A DNA stretch of 64,000 nt from Polaribacter sp. NJDZ03 (lineage in GTDB: Bacteria > Bacteroidota > Bacteroidia > Flavobacteriales > Flavobacteriaceae), in the NCBI RefSeq assembly GCF_019263805.1, contig NZ_CP079195.1, forward strand, positions 3,459,001-3,523,000, in the 5' to 3' direction. Under the pieces are notes generated by a model, which was not told the origin of the DNA, searched no databases, and saw only the letters and a program-made list of their open reading frames with translations. Positions within the stretch are counted from its first letter, which is position 1, and the number at the start of each line of letters is the position of its first letter. Both the position numbers and the translations under genes were made by a program. Positions 1-6,951 of the stretch are shown one piece after another.

Positions 1-1116
1 GCTTTAGATACCGATAGTTCAGTAGAGTTGGTTTGGTCTTCTTCTAGTGTAGATGATGATGAGTTAACGTATAGATTAGAGATTAAAAATGATTTTGATA
101 ATAATATAATTCAAGTTCAAAATCTTAGTGATACAACTTATGTAGTTCCTAATTTAAAATTTGGAGGTAAATATTTTTGGCAAGTAGCAGTAACAGATCA
201 TATAAATTCTGAAGTGTTAAGTACTTCAAATTCATTTACAGTAAAGGGTGATCCAGAAAATAGGTATACTTACGTTAAGGTTGAAGGAGGTAATACTGTA
301 ATTTATTCAGCTAGTTTAGATGCCGATTTTGATGAAATTAATACTGTTAAATTAACAGAATCTAGCGCGAATTCTTGGAGGCCTAGAAAAAATAACACTG
401 TAAATTTAATTGCTTTTTTAAGATTGTATAACAACGAGGCCCATATTTTTACCATGAAACCAAATGGTTCGGAGGTAAAAAGAGTAACTTCTAATATTCC
501 TGTTAATGCTTTTGATTTGAATGAGGTAGATTTCTCTTGGTCAACAACAGGAGATCAACTTATTTACCCAAGTTTTGATAAGTTGTATAGAATTAATAAA
601 GATGGTAGTGGTCTTCAAATGGTATATAAAACGGCAAATGGACACTTAATTACCGAATGTGATTGGAGTAATGACGGTACTAAAATAGTGTTAAGAACAA
701 ATAATTCTGATGGTTATGATGGTGCTATTTATACTATTGATATGAGTGGAAATGTACTAAATACAGTTGTCTCTGCAAATGTTGGTGCTTTAGGTGGCTT
801 AAATTTATCTGTAGATGGCAACTTGTTAATTTATACCAAAGATGTAAGTGATTTTCAATCATCAAATTATAGAAGGTTGAATAATAAAGTTTTTAAATAT
901 AATTTTTTAACAATGATAGAAACAGAAATGATTCTTTCAAAACCATCAGGGTCTAATGATTTAGATCCTCGTTTCTCACCCAATGAAGCAGAAATAATTT
1001 ATGTAAATACATCTAACGATGGTATTTCGGAAAAGAAAATATTTACATCTCCAATTGATGGTGATAATAGTAGAGAAGAAATTTTTTCAGGAGCAATTAT
1101 GCCAGATTGGGAGTAA
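1..1116 (+). CDS. C-terminal part of a secreted FN3 plus TolB-like beta-propeller protein (5' truncated)
   Basis: The frame is open from base 1, so the N-terminus lies outside the window; the TTG at 28 is only an internal codon. The first 80 or so residues look like a fibronectin-III/Ig module ending in the strand KYFWQVAVTDH. The remaining 280 residues look like a TolB/WD40-type propeller: blades such as HIFTMKPNGSEVKRVT, LYRINKDGSGLQMVY and AIYTIDMSGNVLNTV share a strand, an acidic/Gly turn and a strand, and the last carries DPRFSPNEAEIIYV. Propellers of this type usually bind partners in the periplasm or on the surface. No catalytic residues are recognisable. A strong hairpin terminator follows the stop, so this is the last gene of its transcript. 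Confidence 0.7.
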   Translation, partial: ALDTDSSVELVWSSSSVDDDELTYRLEIKNDFDNNIIQVQNLSDTTYVVPNLKFGGKYFWQVAVTDHINSEVLSTSNSFTVKGDPENRYTYVKVEGGNTVIYSASLDADFDEINTVKLTESSANSWRPRKNNTVNLIAFLRLYNNEAHIFTMKPNGSEVKRVTSNIPVNAFDLNEVDFSWSTTGDQLIYPSFDKLYRINKDGSGLQMVYKTANGHLITECDWSNDGTKIVLRTNNSDGYDGAIYTIDMSGNVLNTVVSANVGALGGLNLSVDGNLLIYTKDVSDFQSSNYRRLNNKVFKYNFLTMIETEMILSKPSGSNDLDPRFSPNEAEIIYVNTSNDGISEKKIFTSPIDGDNSREEIFSGAIMPDWE

Positions 1117-1142
1117 TTAAAACGGAAATATTTAATAAGAAA

Positions 1143-1175
1143 AAACCAAATGATCAAAAATCATTTGGTTTTTTT
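1143..1175 (+). terminator. Rho-independent terminator after the propeller gene
   Basis: Twelve-base inverted repeat AAACCAAATGAT / ATCATTTGGTTT with a 5-base loop, followed by a T run. It ends 50 bases before purM and so separates the two transcripts. Confidence 0.85.
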
Positions 1176-1197
1176 ATGATGGCAGATAAAAGAAAGT

Positions 1198-1205
1198 TAA
1201 ATTTG
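1198..1205 (+). promoter_or_regulatory. Putative -7 box (TAAATTTG) of purM
   Basis: Exact match to the Bacteroidota -7 consensus TAnnTTTG, 19 bases before the purM ATG and just downstream of the preceding terminator. No convincing -33 TTTG at the right distance was found. Confidence 0.5.
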
Positions 1206-1224
1206 CAGCTAACAACACAACAAC

Positions 1225-2403
1225 ATGAGTCAAGAAGTTTCTAAAAGATACGCACAAAGAGGTGTTTCTGCATCTAAAGAAGATGTACATAATGCAATTA
1301 AGAATATCGATAAAGGTTTATTTCCGAAGGCATTCTGTAAAATTGTTCCAGATTATTTAACAAATGATGATGATTATTGTTTAATCATGCATGCAGATGG
1401 AGCCGGAACAAAATCTTCTTTGGCATATATGTATTGGAAAGAAACAGGTGATATTTCTGTATGGAAAGGCATTGCACAAGATGCTTTAATTATGAATATT
1501 GATGATTTATTGTGTGTTGGTGCAACAGATAATATTATGTTGTCATCTACAATCGGTAGAAATAAAAGTAAAATTCCTGGAGAAGTTTTATCAGCAATCA
1601 TTAACGGAACGGAAGAGTTAATCGAAGACTTAAAAGGTTTTGGAGTTACCATTCATTCTACCGGAGGTGAAACTGCAGATGTGGGCGATTTAGTGCGTAC
1701 AATTATTGTAGATTCTACTGTAACTGCTCGTATGAAGCGTACAGATGTTGTTGACAATGCAAATATAAAAGCGGGTGATGTAATTGTTGGTTTAGAGTCT
1801 TTTGGACAAGCAAGTTACGAGACTGAATATAACGGAGGAATGGGTTCTAACGGATTAACGTCTGCAAGACACGATGTTTTTCATAAATATTTAGCAGAAA
1901 AATACCCAGAAAGTTTTGATGCTGCTGTTCCTGAGGAACTAGTATATTCTGGTAATACAAAATTAACAGATAAAGTAGAAAATTCTCCAATTGATGCTGG
2001 TAAATTGGTATTGTCGCCAACAAGAACTTATGCACCAATTATTAAAAAGATTTTATCTAATTTTTCTTCGGATACAGTACACGGAATGATTCATTGTTCT
2101 GGTGGAGCGCAAACAAAAATTTTACACTTTGTAGATGAGTTACACATTGTAAAAGATAATATGTTTCCAATTCCACCATTATTTAAGTTGATACAAGAGC
2201 AGTCTAAAACAGATTGGAAAGAAATGTATCAGGTTTTTAACTGTGGTCACAGAATGGAACTTTATGTTACGCCAGAAATTGCAGAAGATATCATCGCTAT
2301 TTCTAAATCGTTTAATGTAGACGCAAAAATTGTAGGTAGAGTAGAGGCTTCTGAAACTAAAAAATTAACAATTACAACTGAGTATGGCGTTTTTGAATAT
2401 TAA
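1225..2403 (+). CDS. purM: Phosphoribosylformylglycinamidine cyclo-ligase (AIR synthase), Bacteroidota type
   Basis: Cytoplasmic step 5 of purine synthesis: ATP-dependent closure of FGAM to aminoimidazole ribotide. The 392-residue length fits the longer Bacteroidota version rather than the roughly 345-residue E. coli one. Visible family marks are the N-terminal Tyr-Ala-x-x-Gly-Val segment (RYAQRGVSAS), HADGAGTKSSLAY, the metal/ATP segment ALIMNIDDLLCVGAT, the glycine-rich STGGETADVGDL and the C-terminal-domain MIHCSGGAQTK. ATG at 1225 follows a -7 box by 19 bases. The gene is monocistronic between two terminators. The assignment is confident; the only alternative is a generic AIR-synthase-related paralogue. 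Confidence 0.95.
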   Translation: MSQEVSKRYAQRGVSASKEDVHNAIKNIDKGLFPKAFCKIVPDYLTNDDDYCLIMHADGAGTKSSLAYMYWKETGDISVWKGIAQDALIMNIDDLLCVGATDNIMLSSTIGRNKSKIPGEVLSAIINGTEELIEDLKGFGVTIHSTGGETADVGDLVRTIIVDSTVTARMKRTDVVDNANIKAGDVIVGLESFGQASYETEYNGGMGSNGLTSARHDVFHKYLAEKYPESFDAAVPEELVYSGNTKLTDKVENSPIDAGKLVLSPTRTYAPIIKKILSNFSSDTVHGMIHCSGGAQTKILHFVDELHIVKDNMFPIPPLFKLIQEQSKTDWKEMYQVFNCGHRMELYVTPEIAEDIIAISKSFNVDAKIVGRVEASETKKLTITTEYGVFEY

Positions 2404-2440
2404 AAAGCCGAGTCATTCTTAAATTATAATAAAACTAAAA

Positions 2441-2476
2441 ACTCCAAATACTTTTAAAAGTATTTGGAGTTTTTTA
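2441..2476 (+). terminator. Terminator after purM
   Basis: Perfect 15-base inverted repeat (ACTCCAAATACTTTT / AAAAGTATTTGGAGT, no unpaired loop base in the DNA) followed by TTTTT. Confidence 0.9.
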
Positions 2477-2822
2477 GTTTTGTTCCGCTAAAGTGTTTGA
2501 GCATGGTTAAATACTAACGTTAGTAAATAAATAACAGATAGAAAATCTGCAAGAATTTTTTGTAACTAAAAAACCAAGCAATAAATTATATAGGTTGATT
2601 TGTGTATGCTTATCTTAAATATGGATTCTACAGTTTATGTTTTCTAGAGATAATTTCTAGTTTTAAATATAAAATATAAATATGTCATTTTATTGTCTCT
2701 AAAACCGACAATTATTCATAATTATGACAAAATTACAGCGAATAACCTCTAATAATTGCGCTAAAAACTAATGAATCTATTTTGGTATTCTATTTGTTTA
2801 AATTGATCATGAAGTCGTAGAG
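2477..2822. other. AT-rich intergenic region without a recognisable gene
   Basis: No supported ORF. The only clear structure is a perfect 14-base palindrome TACTAACGTTAGTA at 2512-2525, a possible regulator site of unknown owner. Confidence 0.4.
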
Positions 2823-2838
2823 ATTTCAAATTTGAAAT
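2823..2838. promoter_or_regulatory. Perfect 16-base palindrome at the hsp20 promoter position
   Basis: ATTTCAAATTTGAAAT reads identically on both strands and lies 27 bases before the hsp20 ATG. It contains CAAATTTG, one base from the TAnnTTTG -7 consensus, so a protein bound here would overlap the likely promoter. Confidence 0.35.
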
Positions 2839-2864
2839 AATGTTTAATTTAAAATTTTGTAATT

Positions 2865-3341
2865 ATGAGCAATTTAACAACTGTTCCTAAAAATGGAAGT
2901 TTAGCGAACAGCAATTCAAATCAAAACTTCCCAAATTTGTCAAATTGGTTAGATGACATTTTTAATAGAGACTTACCATCCGTATTTACTTCAAACTTTA
3001 ATACTGGTATTACTTTACCAAAAGTAAATATTAAGGAAACGGCAGACGCTTTTATGGTAGAAATGGCTGTTCCTGGTCTTAAAAAATCAGATTTCCATAT
3101 TGACCTCGATAATCTCGTATTGTCCATTTCTACAGAAACGAAGGAAGAAAAAGAACATAGGGAAGAAAATTATACTCGTAGAGAGTTTGGTTATTCTTCA
3201 TTTAAAAGAACCTTTAATTTACCAGAAAGTGTAAACGATGAAAAGATTAATGCAAATTATGAAAATGGTATTTTAAGTATTCTATTACCAAAAAAAGAAG
3301 AGGCAAAACAAAAGCCTGCCAGAAGCATTAAGATTTTATAA
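2865..3341 (+). CDS. hsp20: Small heat-shock protein, Hsp20/alpha-crystallin family
   Basis: ATP-independent holdase chaperone that binds unfolding proteins as large oligomers in the cytoplasm. The 158 residues comprise a variable N-terminal arm (about 1-45), an alpha-crystallin domain (about 48-145; VNIKETADAFMVEMAVPGLKK near its start and the beta-7 signature NYENGILSILLPKK near its end) and a C-terminal tail with the I-x-I/L anchor (SIKIL). The length is typical. It stands alone, with a possible palindromic operator upstream and a hairpin downstream, as expected for a stress-induced single gene. The next gene, a lipoprotein, has a separate leader of about 200 bases. Confidence 0.93.
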   Translation: MSNLTTVPKNGSLANSNSNQNFPNLSNWLDDIFNRDLPSVFTSNFNTGITLPKVNIKETADAFMVEMAVPGLKKSDFHIDLDNLVLSISTETKEEKEHREENYTRREFGYSSFKRTFNLPESVNDEKINANYENGILSILLPKKEEAKQKPARSIKIL

Positions 3342-3373
3342 TTGTTTTACTAAATTTTAGAGTAAAATATTAA

Positions 3374-3404
3374 GATGGATGCTGATTCTTTTCAGCATCC
3401 TCTT
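3374..3404 (+). terminator. Probable terminator hairpin after hsp20
   Basis: GGATGCTGA / TCAGCATCC stem (3378-3386 with 3392-3400), extended by AAGA/TCTT across one mismatch. The following T tract is weak, so termination is only likely. Confidence 0.55.
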
Positions 3405-3549
3405 AATTATAAGTTGAATTCTTTAAAATTATAATGATATGATAAGAAAGTTTTCTGCCAAAATAAATTGATTAAATAATCGACACTTGTGGTTTGTTAA
3501 AAAGAGATACTACAAACCCAAAATTTAGTTTAACTTAAAATATAAAGTG

Positions 3550-4038
3550 ATGAAAAAGTATATTTTAATATTTATGGTTAGCCTGTTAAGTATTGGTTGT
3601 AAAGGACAAGAAAATAAAACTAAAAAAGTTGAAAAGGGAGCTCATAAAACGGATGTAGTTGAAGCGCCTAAAGGCACTTGGAAAGTTGATAAAGAATTTG
3701 ATAAAAACGGAAATTTGATTAGATATGACAGTCTGTATTCTTGGTCTTCTAAGGACGAGTTCGATAACCTCTCGTTATCTGATAAAGATAGTTTGATGCA
3801 ATCTTTTAAATCAAGATTTTTCTCCAACTATTCAGGGTTTGAAAATCAAGGGTTTGATCATGTTTTTTCTCAAGATTCACTTTTTAGCAAACATTTCTTT
3901 AATGATAATTTTTTTGGAAGTAATTTTGGTAAGGACTTTATGGACATTGATAAAATAAGACAAAAAATGATTGTAAAACAAAAGAAATTTTTAGAAAAAT
4001 ATCAGTCAGAATTTATCGAAAAAAAAGATGAAAACTAA
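3550..4038 (+). CDS. Small lipoprotein of unknown function
   Basis: No family recognised. The 162 residues start with a lipoprotein signal peptide (MKKYILIF...LLSIGC, lipidated Cys at residue 17), then a lysine-rich linker, and a middle segment rich in Ser, Asp and Phe (FFNDNFFGSNFGKDFMDID). The C-terminal 30 residues are basic and probably helical. A GTG directly before the ATG also begins an open frame, but the ATG at 3550 gives a standard signal peptide. It sits downstream of hsp20, and an envelope-stress role is conceivable but unsupported. A terminator overlaps the stop codon. Confidence 0.7.
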   Translation: MKKYILIFMVSLLSIGCKGQENKTKKVEKGAHKTDVVEAPKGTWKVDKEFDKNGNLIRYDSLYSWSSKDEFDNLSLSDKDSLMQSFKSRFFSNYSGFENQGFDHVFSQDSLFSKHFFNDNFFGSNFGKDFMDIDKIRQKMIVKQKKFLEKYQSEFIEKKDEN

Positions 4039-4058
4039 ATAGTTTTCGTCTTTTTTTT
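4027..4058 (+). terminator. Terminator overlapping the end of the lipoprotein gene
   Basis: GATGAAAACT / AGTTTTCGTC stem (one G-T pair), 4-base loop, then eight T. The left arm includes the last codons of the gene. Confidence 0.85.
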
Positions 4059-4096
4059 CTTGTTAGTTTGTTATTTTGCTTGTGGCAAATTTTTTC

Positions 4097-4216
4097 TATG
4101 AGGTTAGCGCGTTTTAAGCATTGAATTTACTAAATAAAGCACGAACGGAGAAATTCCGGAAGAATTTCCTAAGAGAGCTAAAACCAGCAATTAATTATAC
4201 ACGGTGTTCTATGCAG
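4097..4216 (-). repeat. attC-like repeat downstream of the parDE cassette (copy 1)
   Basis: Aligns along its length with the element at 4638-4778: shared GCGTGTTTTAAGCA-like, GAATTTA..AAATAAA, CGAA..GA.AAA and AGC.ATTAATTATACACG blocks. Read on the minus strand it begins CTGCATAGAAC (4216-4206) a few bases past the truncated parE stop, then GTGTATAATTAATTGC (4202-4187). Its far arm is degenerate. Confidence 0.6.
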
Positions 4217-4219
4217 TTT

Positions 4220-4330
4220 TTATTCATCATAATATTTGTCGGCTTGTTTTTCCGACCAAATTTCAAATGTATATACCCAATTTTTTGATAAATCAGCAAC
4301 AGCTTTGTTCGTCAGTTTATATTCAGACAT
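4220..4330 (-). pseudogene. parE: Truncated ParE-family toxin (N-terminal 36 residues only)
   Basis: The frame starts at ATG 4330, overlapping the parD stop by 8 bases as in intact parDE operons. It encodes MSEYKLTNKAVADLSKNW, then VYTFEIWSEKQADKYYDE, then a stop. This matches the N-terminal third of RelE/ParE toxins (normally about 95-100 residues), including the W-x-Y-T-x-x-x-W-S-x-x-Q-A-x-x-Y-Y helix pair. The C-terminal beta-sheet with the toxic surface is absent. The cut falls 4 bases from the CTGCATAGAAC boundary of an attC-like repeat, so the truncation is probably tied to recombination at that repeat. A non-toxic remnant is the likeliest reading. Confidence 0.75.
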
Positions 4331-4577
4331 TCAAGTGTTTATTCGCTTTTAATGATTCAAGGTGTTTTTTGGGGTCAAAATCATGAGCAATTCCGCTGTC
4401 AATTCCTTCTTTAATTGCATTTTTAAAAGCAATAACCTTGCTTTCTTCTTCTTCTTCCAAAAGTCTTAATCCAGCACGAATAACTTCGCTAACGTTTTTA
4501 AATCTTCCGTCACTAATACTACTTTGAATGAATTGGTCAAAATAATTCCCGAGTGATATTGATGTATTTTTATTCAT
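4323..4577 (-). CDS. parD: ParD-family antitoxin (ribbon-helix-helix)
   Basis: 84 residues. The N-terminal half is a ribbon-helix-helix DNA-binding domain (NTSISLGNYFDQFIQSSI, then RFKNVSEVIRAGLRLLEEEE), the standard ParD signature. The C-terminal 40 residues, which in the family wrap the ParE toxin, end DPKKHLESLKANKHLNV. In the family this protein neutralises ParE and represses its own operon. Here the partner is only a 36-residue remnant, so the gene may be an orphan antitoxin or protect against related toxins elsewhere. A perfect dyad lies 21 bases upstream of the start. Part of an attC-like cassette bounded by TTGCGTAGAAC and GTTCTATGCAG. Confidence 0.9.
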   Translation of the reverse strand: MNKNTSISLGNYFDQFIQSSISDGRFKNVSEVIRAGLRLLEEEEESKVIAFKNAIKEGIDSGIAHDFDPKKHLESLKANKHLNV

Positions 4578-4598
4578 TTGAAACTAATTTAATTCAGA

Positions 4599-4617
4599 TA
4601 TACCAGAATTTGGTATA
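4599..4617. promoter_or_regulatory. Putative ParD operator
   Basis: Perfect dyad TATACCA-gaatt-TGGTATA, 21 bases upstream of the parD start on the minus strand. Ribbon-helix-helix antitoxins typically bind such dyads at their own promoters. Confidence 0.55.
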
Positions 4618-4637
4618 ATCTTAAAATTTTTCTCAAA

Positions 4638-4778
4638 TTGCGTAGAACGTGTTTGTGTATGATTAGTGGCGTGTTTAAGCACGGAATTTAGCAAATAAAA
4701 ACCGAATAGAAAAAAATCGCGAGGATTTTCGTAAGTAGGCGAGAACTAGCCATTAATTATACACGTTGTTGTAGCACG
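4638..4778 (-). repeat. Complete attC-like recombination-site repeat (copy 2)
   Basis: Outer boxes TTGCGTAGAAC (4638-4648) and GTTGTAGCACG (4768-4778) enclose inner arms GTGTATGATTAGTGGC (4655-4670) and GCCATTAATTATACAC (4749-4764), which pair at 14 of 16 positions. The central 80 bases are variable. This two-box/two-arm layout is that of integron attC sites, although the outer boxes do not match the textbook GTTRRRY. The site abuts the stop codon of the thioredoxin gene (4779) and precedes the parD cassette, as an attC does between two cassettes. Confidence 0.65.
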
Positions 4779-6134
4779 TTATTTTTCTATCAAAGCGTTT
4801 TCAATTTCTTTTTCAACTGCAATTGAAGGTTCGTTAATATTCGAGTTAATTATTTTCCCATCTTTTCCAATAAGAATATATCTCGGAATTGATTTAATAT
4901 TATAATTATTTCCGAATTCGGTTCGCATACCGTTTTTTATAAATAGATTTTTACCAAATTCTTCATTTTCCTTATCTAAAAACGATAACCATTTGTCTTT
5001 TGAAGAATCTACAGAAACTAATAAAATTTCTACCTCATTATTATTTTTAAATTTTTCAGCTAATTCAAGAACTTTTGGTCTATGTCTTAAACAAGGTCCG
5101 CACCAAGTAGCCCAAGTATCAATAAAAATGACCTTTCCAATTAAACTTTCTAAATTAAATTGATTTCCAAATTTATCTTCTGCCTTAAATAAATATGCTT
5201 TTTCTCCATTTTGTGAAGCATAAAAAGAAGAAGATGGTTGTTCTATTAAACTGTAATAAATATTAGTTTTTTCAGAATTTAAAGTTTGAGTTAAAACTTC
5301 TGTATTGAATAGTTTTTCGTGTTTTTCCCAATATGAAGGATTTTCTATCAATGATTTGATGTAGTTTGCTTTCAAATAATCTGCTAAATCTTTACTGTTT
5401 GTCTTTTTTTCTATAAACCGTAAAAAATCAGTGATACTTTCTAAGGATTTATTTTTCCTTAAAAACTCTACTTCGTATTTATAAAGATAGATATCGGGAA
5501 GAGATTTTAATGTTTTAGAAGCTTTTGGAATCTTCTCGATAAAATCAAAATAATTATCATTAGGTTTTAAGCCTTTCGAAATTCTACCAAAGAAAAACAA
5601 AAAAGAATAAATACGAGCATCATTTTGAAAATCAAGCACTTCTAATGTTTTTGAACTGAATTGGTCTTTGAATTTGTTAATTTCGGTTTCTCTTTTTACT
5701 CTAAATCTTTCAAACAAAATAGGTATAGAATCTGTATTTTGAGTTGTAAATATGAATGAACTATTTTCTTGGATGAATTTTAAGTTACTTTTCCATAGGT
5801 AATTAACTAAAGAGTCGCTTTTGTCATTTGTTGTTAGTGTAGAATCCTTTAGAACAGAAATGTTCAGATTTTTATTTTGCTCCAGTATTGTAAGGTATAT
5901 TTTGTCATTTTTTTTTGTGTGTATTCTCGCTACTGTTGGATAATCTAATGGAATGTTTTTTATTTCTTTATTCTCGTAAATTTTAGTAATTGGTTTTCTA
6001 GTAATCAATTCTGAAATATAGATTGTATCTAATTCAATTTCTGAATTGAGACTAATATTAAATCCAGTACTTTTTTCTTTGCAGCTATGGAACAGGCATA
6101 AAGTTGTAAATAATAATATGTATTTTGATTTCAT
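4779..6134 (-). CDS. TlpA-like thioredoxin lipoprotein
   Basis: 451 residues. A lipoprotein signal (CLFHSC, lipidated Cys near residue 18) is followed by a DUF4369-like beta-rich region, a long helical middle section and a C-terminal thioredoxin fold from about residue 320. The active site is ATWCGPCLRHRP, and the cis-Pro loop is NIKSIPRYILI. Such proteins are periplasmic thiol-disulfide reductases anchored to a membrane. Its substrate cannot be told. The gene lies as a single-gene cassette between inverted boxes: GTTGTAGCACG at its 3' end and TGTGCTACAAC (6152-6162) at its 5' end. Acquisition by cassette recombination is therefore likely. Confidence 0.85.
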   Translation of the reverse strand: MKSKYILLFTTLCLFHSCKEKSTGFNISLNSEIELDTIYISELITRKPITKIYENKEIKNIPLDYPTVARIHTKKNDKIYLTILEQNKNLNISVLKDSTLTTNDKSDSLVNYLWKSNLKFIQENSSFIFTTQNTDSIPILFERFRVKRETEINKFKDQFSSKTLEVLDFQNDARIYSFLFFFGRISKGLKPNDNYFDFIEKIPKASKTLKSLPDIYLYKYEVEFLRKNKSLESITDFLRFIEKKTNSKDLADYLKANYIKSLIENPSYWEKHEKLFNTEVLTQTLNSEKTNIYYSLIEQPSSSFYASQNGEKAYLFKAEDKFGNQFNLESLIGKVIFIDTWATWCGPCLRHRPKVLELAEKFKNNNEVEILLVSVDSSKDKWLSFLDKENEEFGKNLFIKNGMRTEFGNNYNIKSIPRYILIGKDGKIINSNINEPSIAVEKEIENALIEK

Positions 6135-6151
6135 TTAGTAGTTTTTTTTAA

Positions 6152-6180
6152 TGTGCTACAACGTAGTATTTAAGGAAAGT
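6152..6180 (-). repeat. Upstream boundary of the thioredoxin cassette (partial attC-like site)
   Basis: TGTGCTACAAC at 6152-6162 is the inverted partner of GTTGTAGCACG at 4768-4778, followed by GTAGTATTTAAGG-. The second half expected of a complete site is not visible before the next gene, so this copy is partial. Confidence 0.5.
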
Positions 6181-6211
6181 GCGGATTTAATAATTAATAA
6201 AAATATATATA

Positions 6212-6523
6212 ATGAAAGAACCCAAAAAGATATTAGCAACATTAATAAGCGTAGGTACTTTTCTTGATGCAATAGGCTATAATAATGATGAAATAAAGGA
6301 AAATATAAGACTTTCTAAAGAAGGACTAAATAAAGCATTTTCTTTAAATGTTGTTGTTGCAAGTTATTCTATTGACCAAGTTCGTGAAATTGCACTAGAG
6401 CTTACTAATGCAGCAATGTACGGACACTCGCATAAGTTGACTAGATTTGAATTACAAGACAAGTTGAGCGAAATAAAAAATAAACACGGACTTGATTATA
6501 AAAAAGGAGTAGATAATATTTGA
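6212..6523 (+). CDS. Hypothetical protein, 103 residues
   Basis: No family recognised. The protein appears all-helical, has no signal peptide or membrane segment, and is probably cytoplasmic. The first half (KILATLISVGTFLDAIGYNN) suggests a helical hairpin. The second (VREIALELTNAAMYGHSHKLTRFE) is amphipathic with two His. ATG at 6212 is preceded by a long AT-rich stretch. It lies between a partial attC-like site and TTTGTTACAAC (6528-6538), 4 bases past its stop, so it may be another captured cassette. Translation is plausible but unproven. Confidence 0.55.
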   Translation: MKEPKKILATLISVGTFLDAIGYNNDEIKENIRLSKEGLNKAFSLNVVVASYSIDQVREIALELTNAAMYGHSHKLTRFELQDKLSEIKNKHGLDYKKGVDNI

Positions 6524-6527
6524 ATAA

Positions 6528-6590
6528 TTTGTTACAACTCCATATATCAAAATAAAAACTTTTATTATCTCGATTCATAGCTGATATAAA
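6528..6590 (+). repeat. Partial attC-like boundary after the 103-residue ORF
   Basis: TTTGTTACAACTCC resembles TTTGCTACAACTCT at 50534-50547. It is followed by ATATCA and, about 30 bases on, TGATAT, the same inner-arm words seen in the 50.5-kb element. The rest of the gap up to 6890 is AT-rich with no supported gene. Confidence 0.45.
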
Positions 6591-6896
6591 AGTACAAAAC
6601 AAAAAGGAGTTTTTATTACGGTTTTCCGTAGTTTAAAATATTGGTTAGTGAAAAGTTGTGCAAAAAGTATAATTTAAGACATTTTTTTATCCAATAAAGT
6701 CCTTTATTTTTTATACAAACAAGCTAAAATAAATTTAAAATACTGATAATAAGTAGTGTGGTTTAAGGCTATGAGAATTTAATAAAAAGTAATTTATTTG
6801 TTAACTTTTCTGTGTTAATAAGTTTTATTTTATTGATTTTCAGTTATCTATGTTTTTTTCTTGTAGACTTTATGATAATTATCACCTTTTAGGTTG

Positions 6897-6904
6897 TACA
6901 TTTG
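6897..6904 (+). promoter_or_regulatory. Putative -7 box (TACATTTG) of nrdJ
   Basis: Exact TAnnTTTG match, 48 bases upstream of the nrdJ ATG. No cobalamin-riboswitch core was recognised in the leader. Confidence 0.45.
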
Positions 6905-6951
6905 TGGGATATTTATCCAATAAAAAAACAATCTAATTGCTGTATCATACA

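Noticed and set aside
4204-4386. Plus-strand 60-residue ORF
   Set aside because: It is antisense to parD and the truncated parE, which explain the coding signal.
4097-6590. Classical integron
   Set aside because: No intI gene in the window and the outer boxes do not match GTTRRRY; only an attC-like architecture is claimed.
6600-6936. Cobalamin riboswitch before nrdJ
   Set aside because: No B12-box-like core could be recognised in the AT-rich leader.
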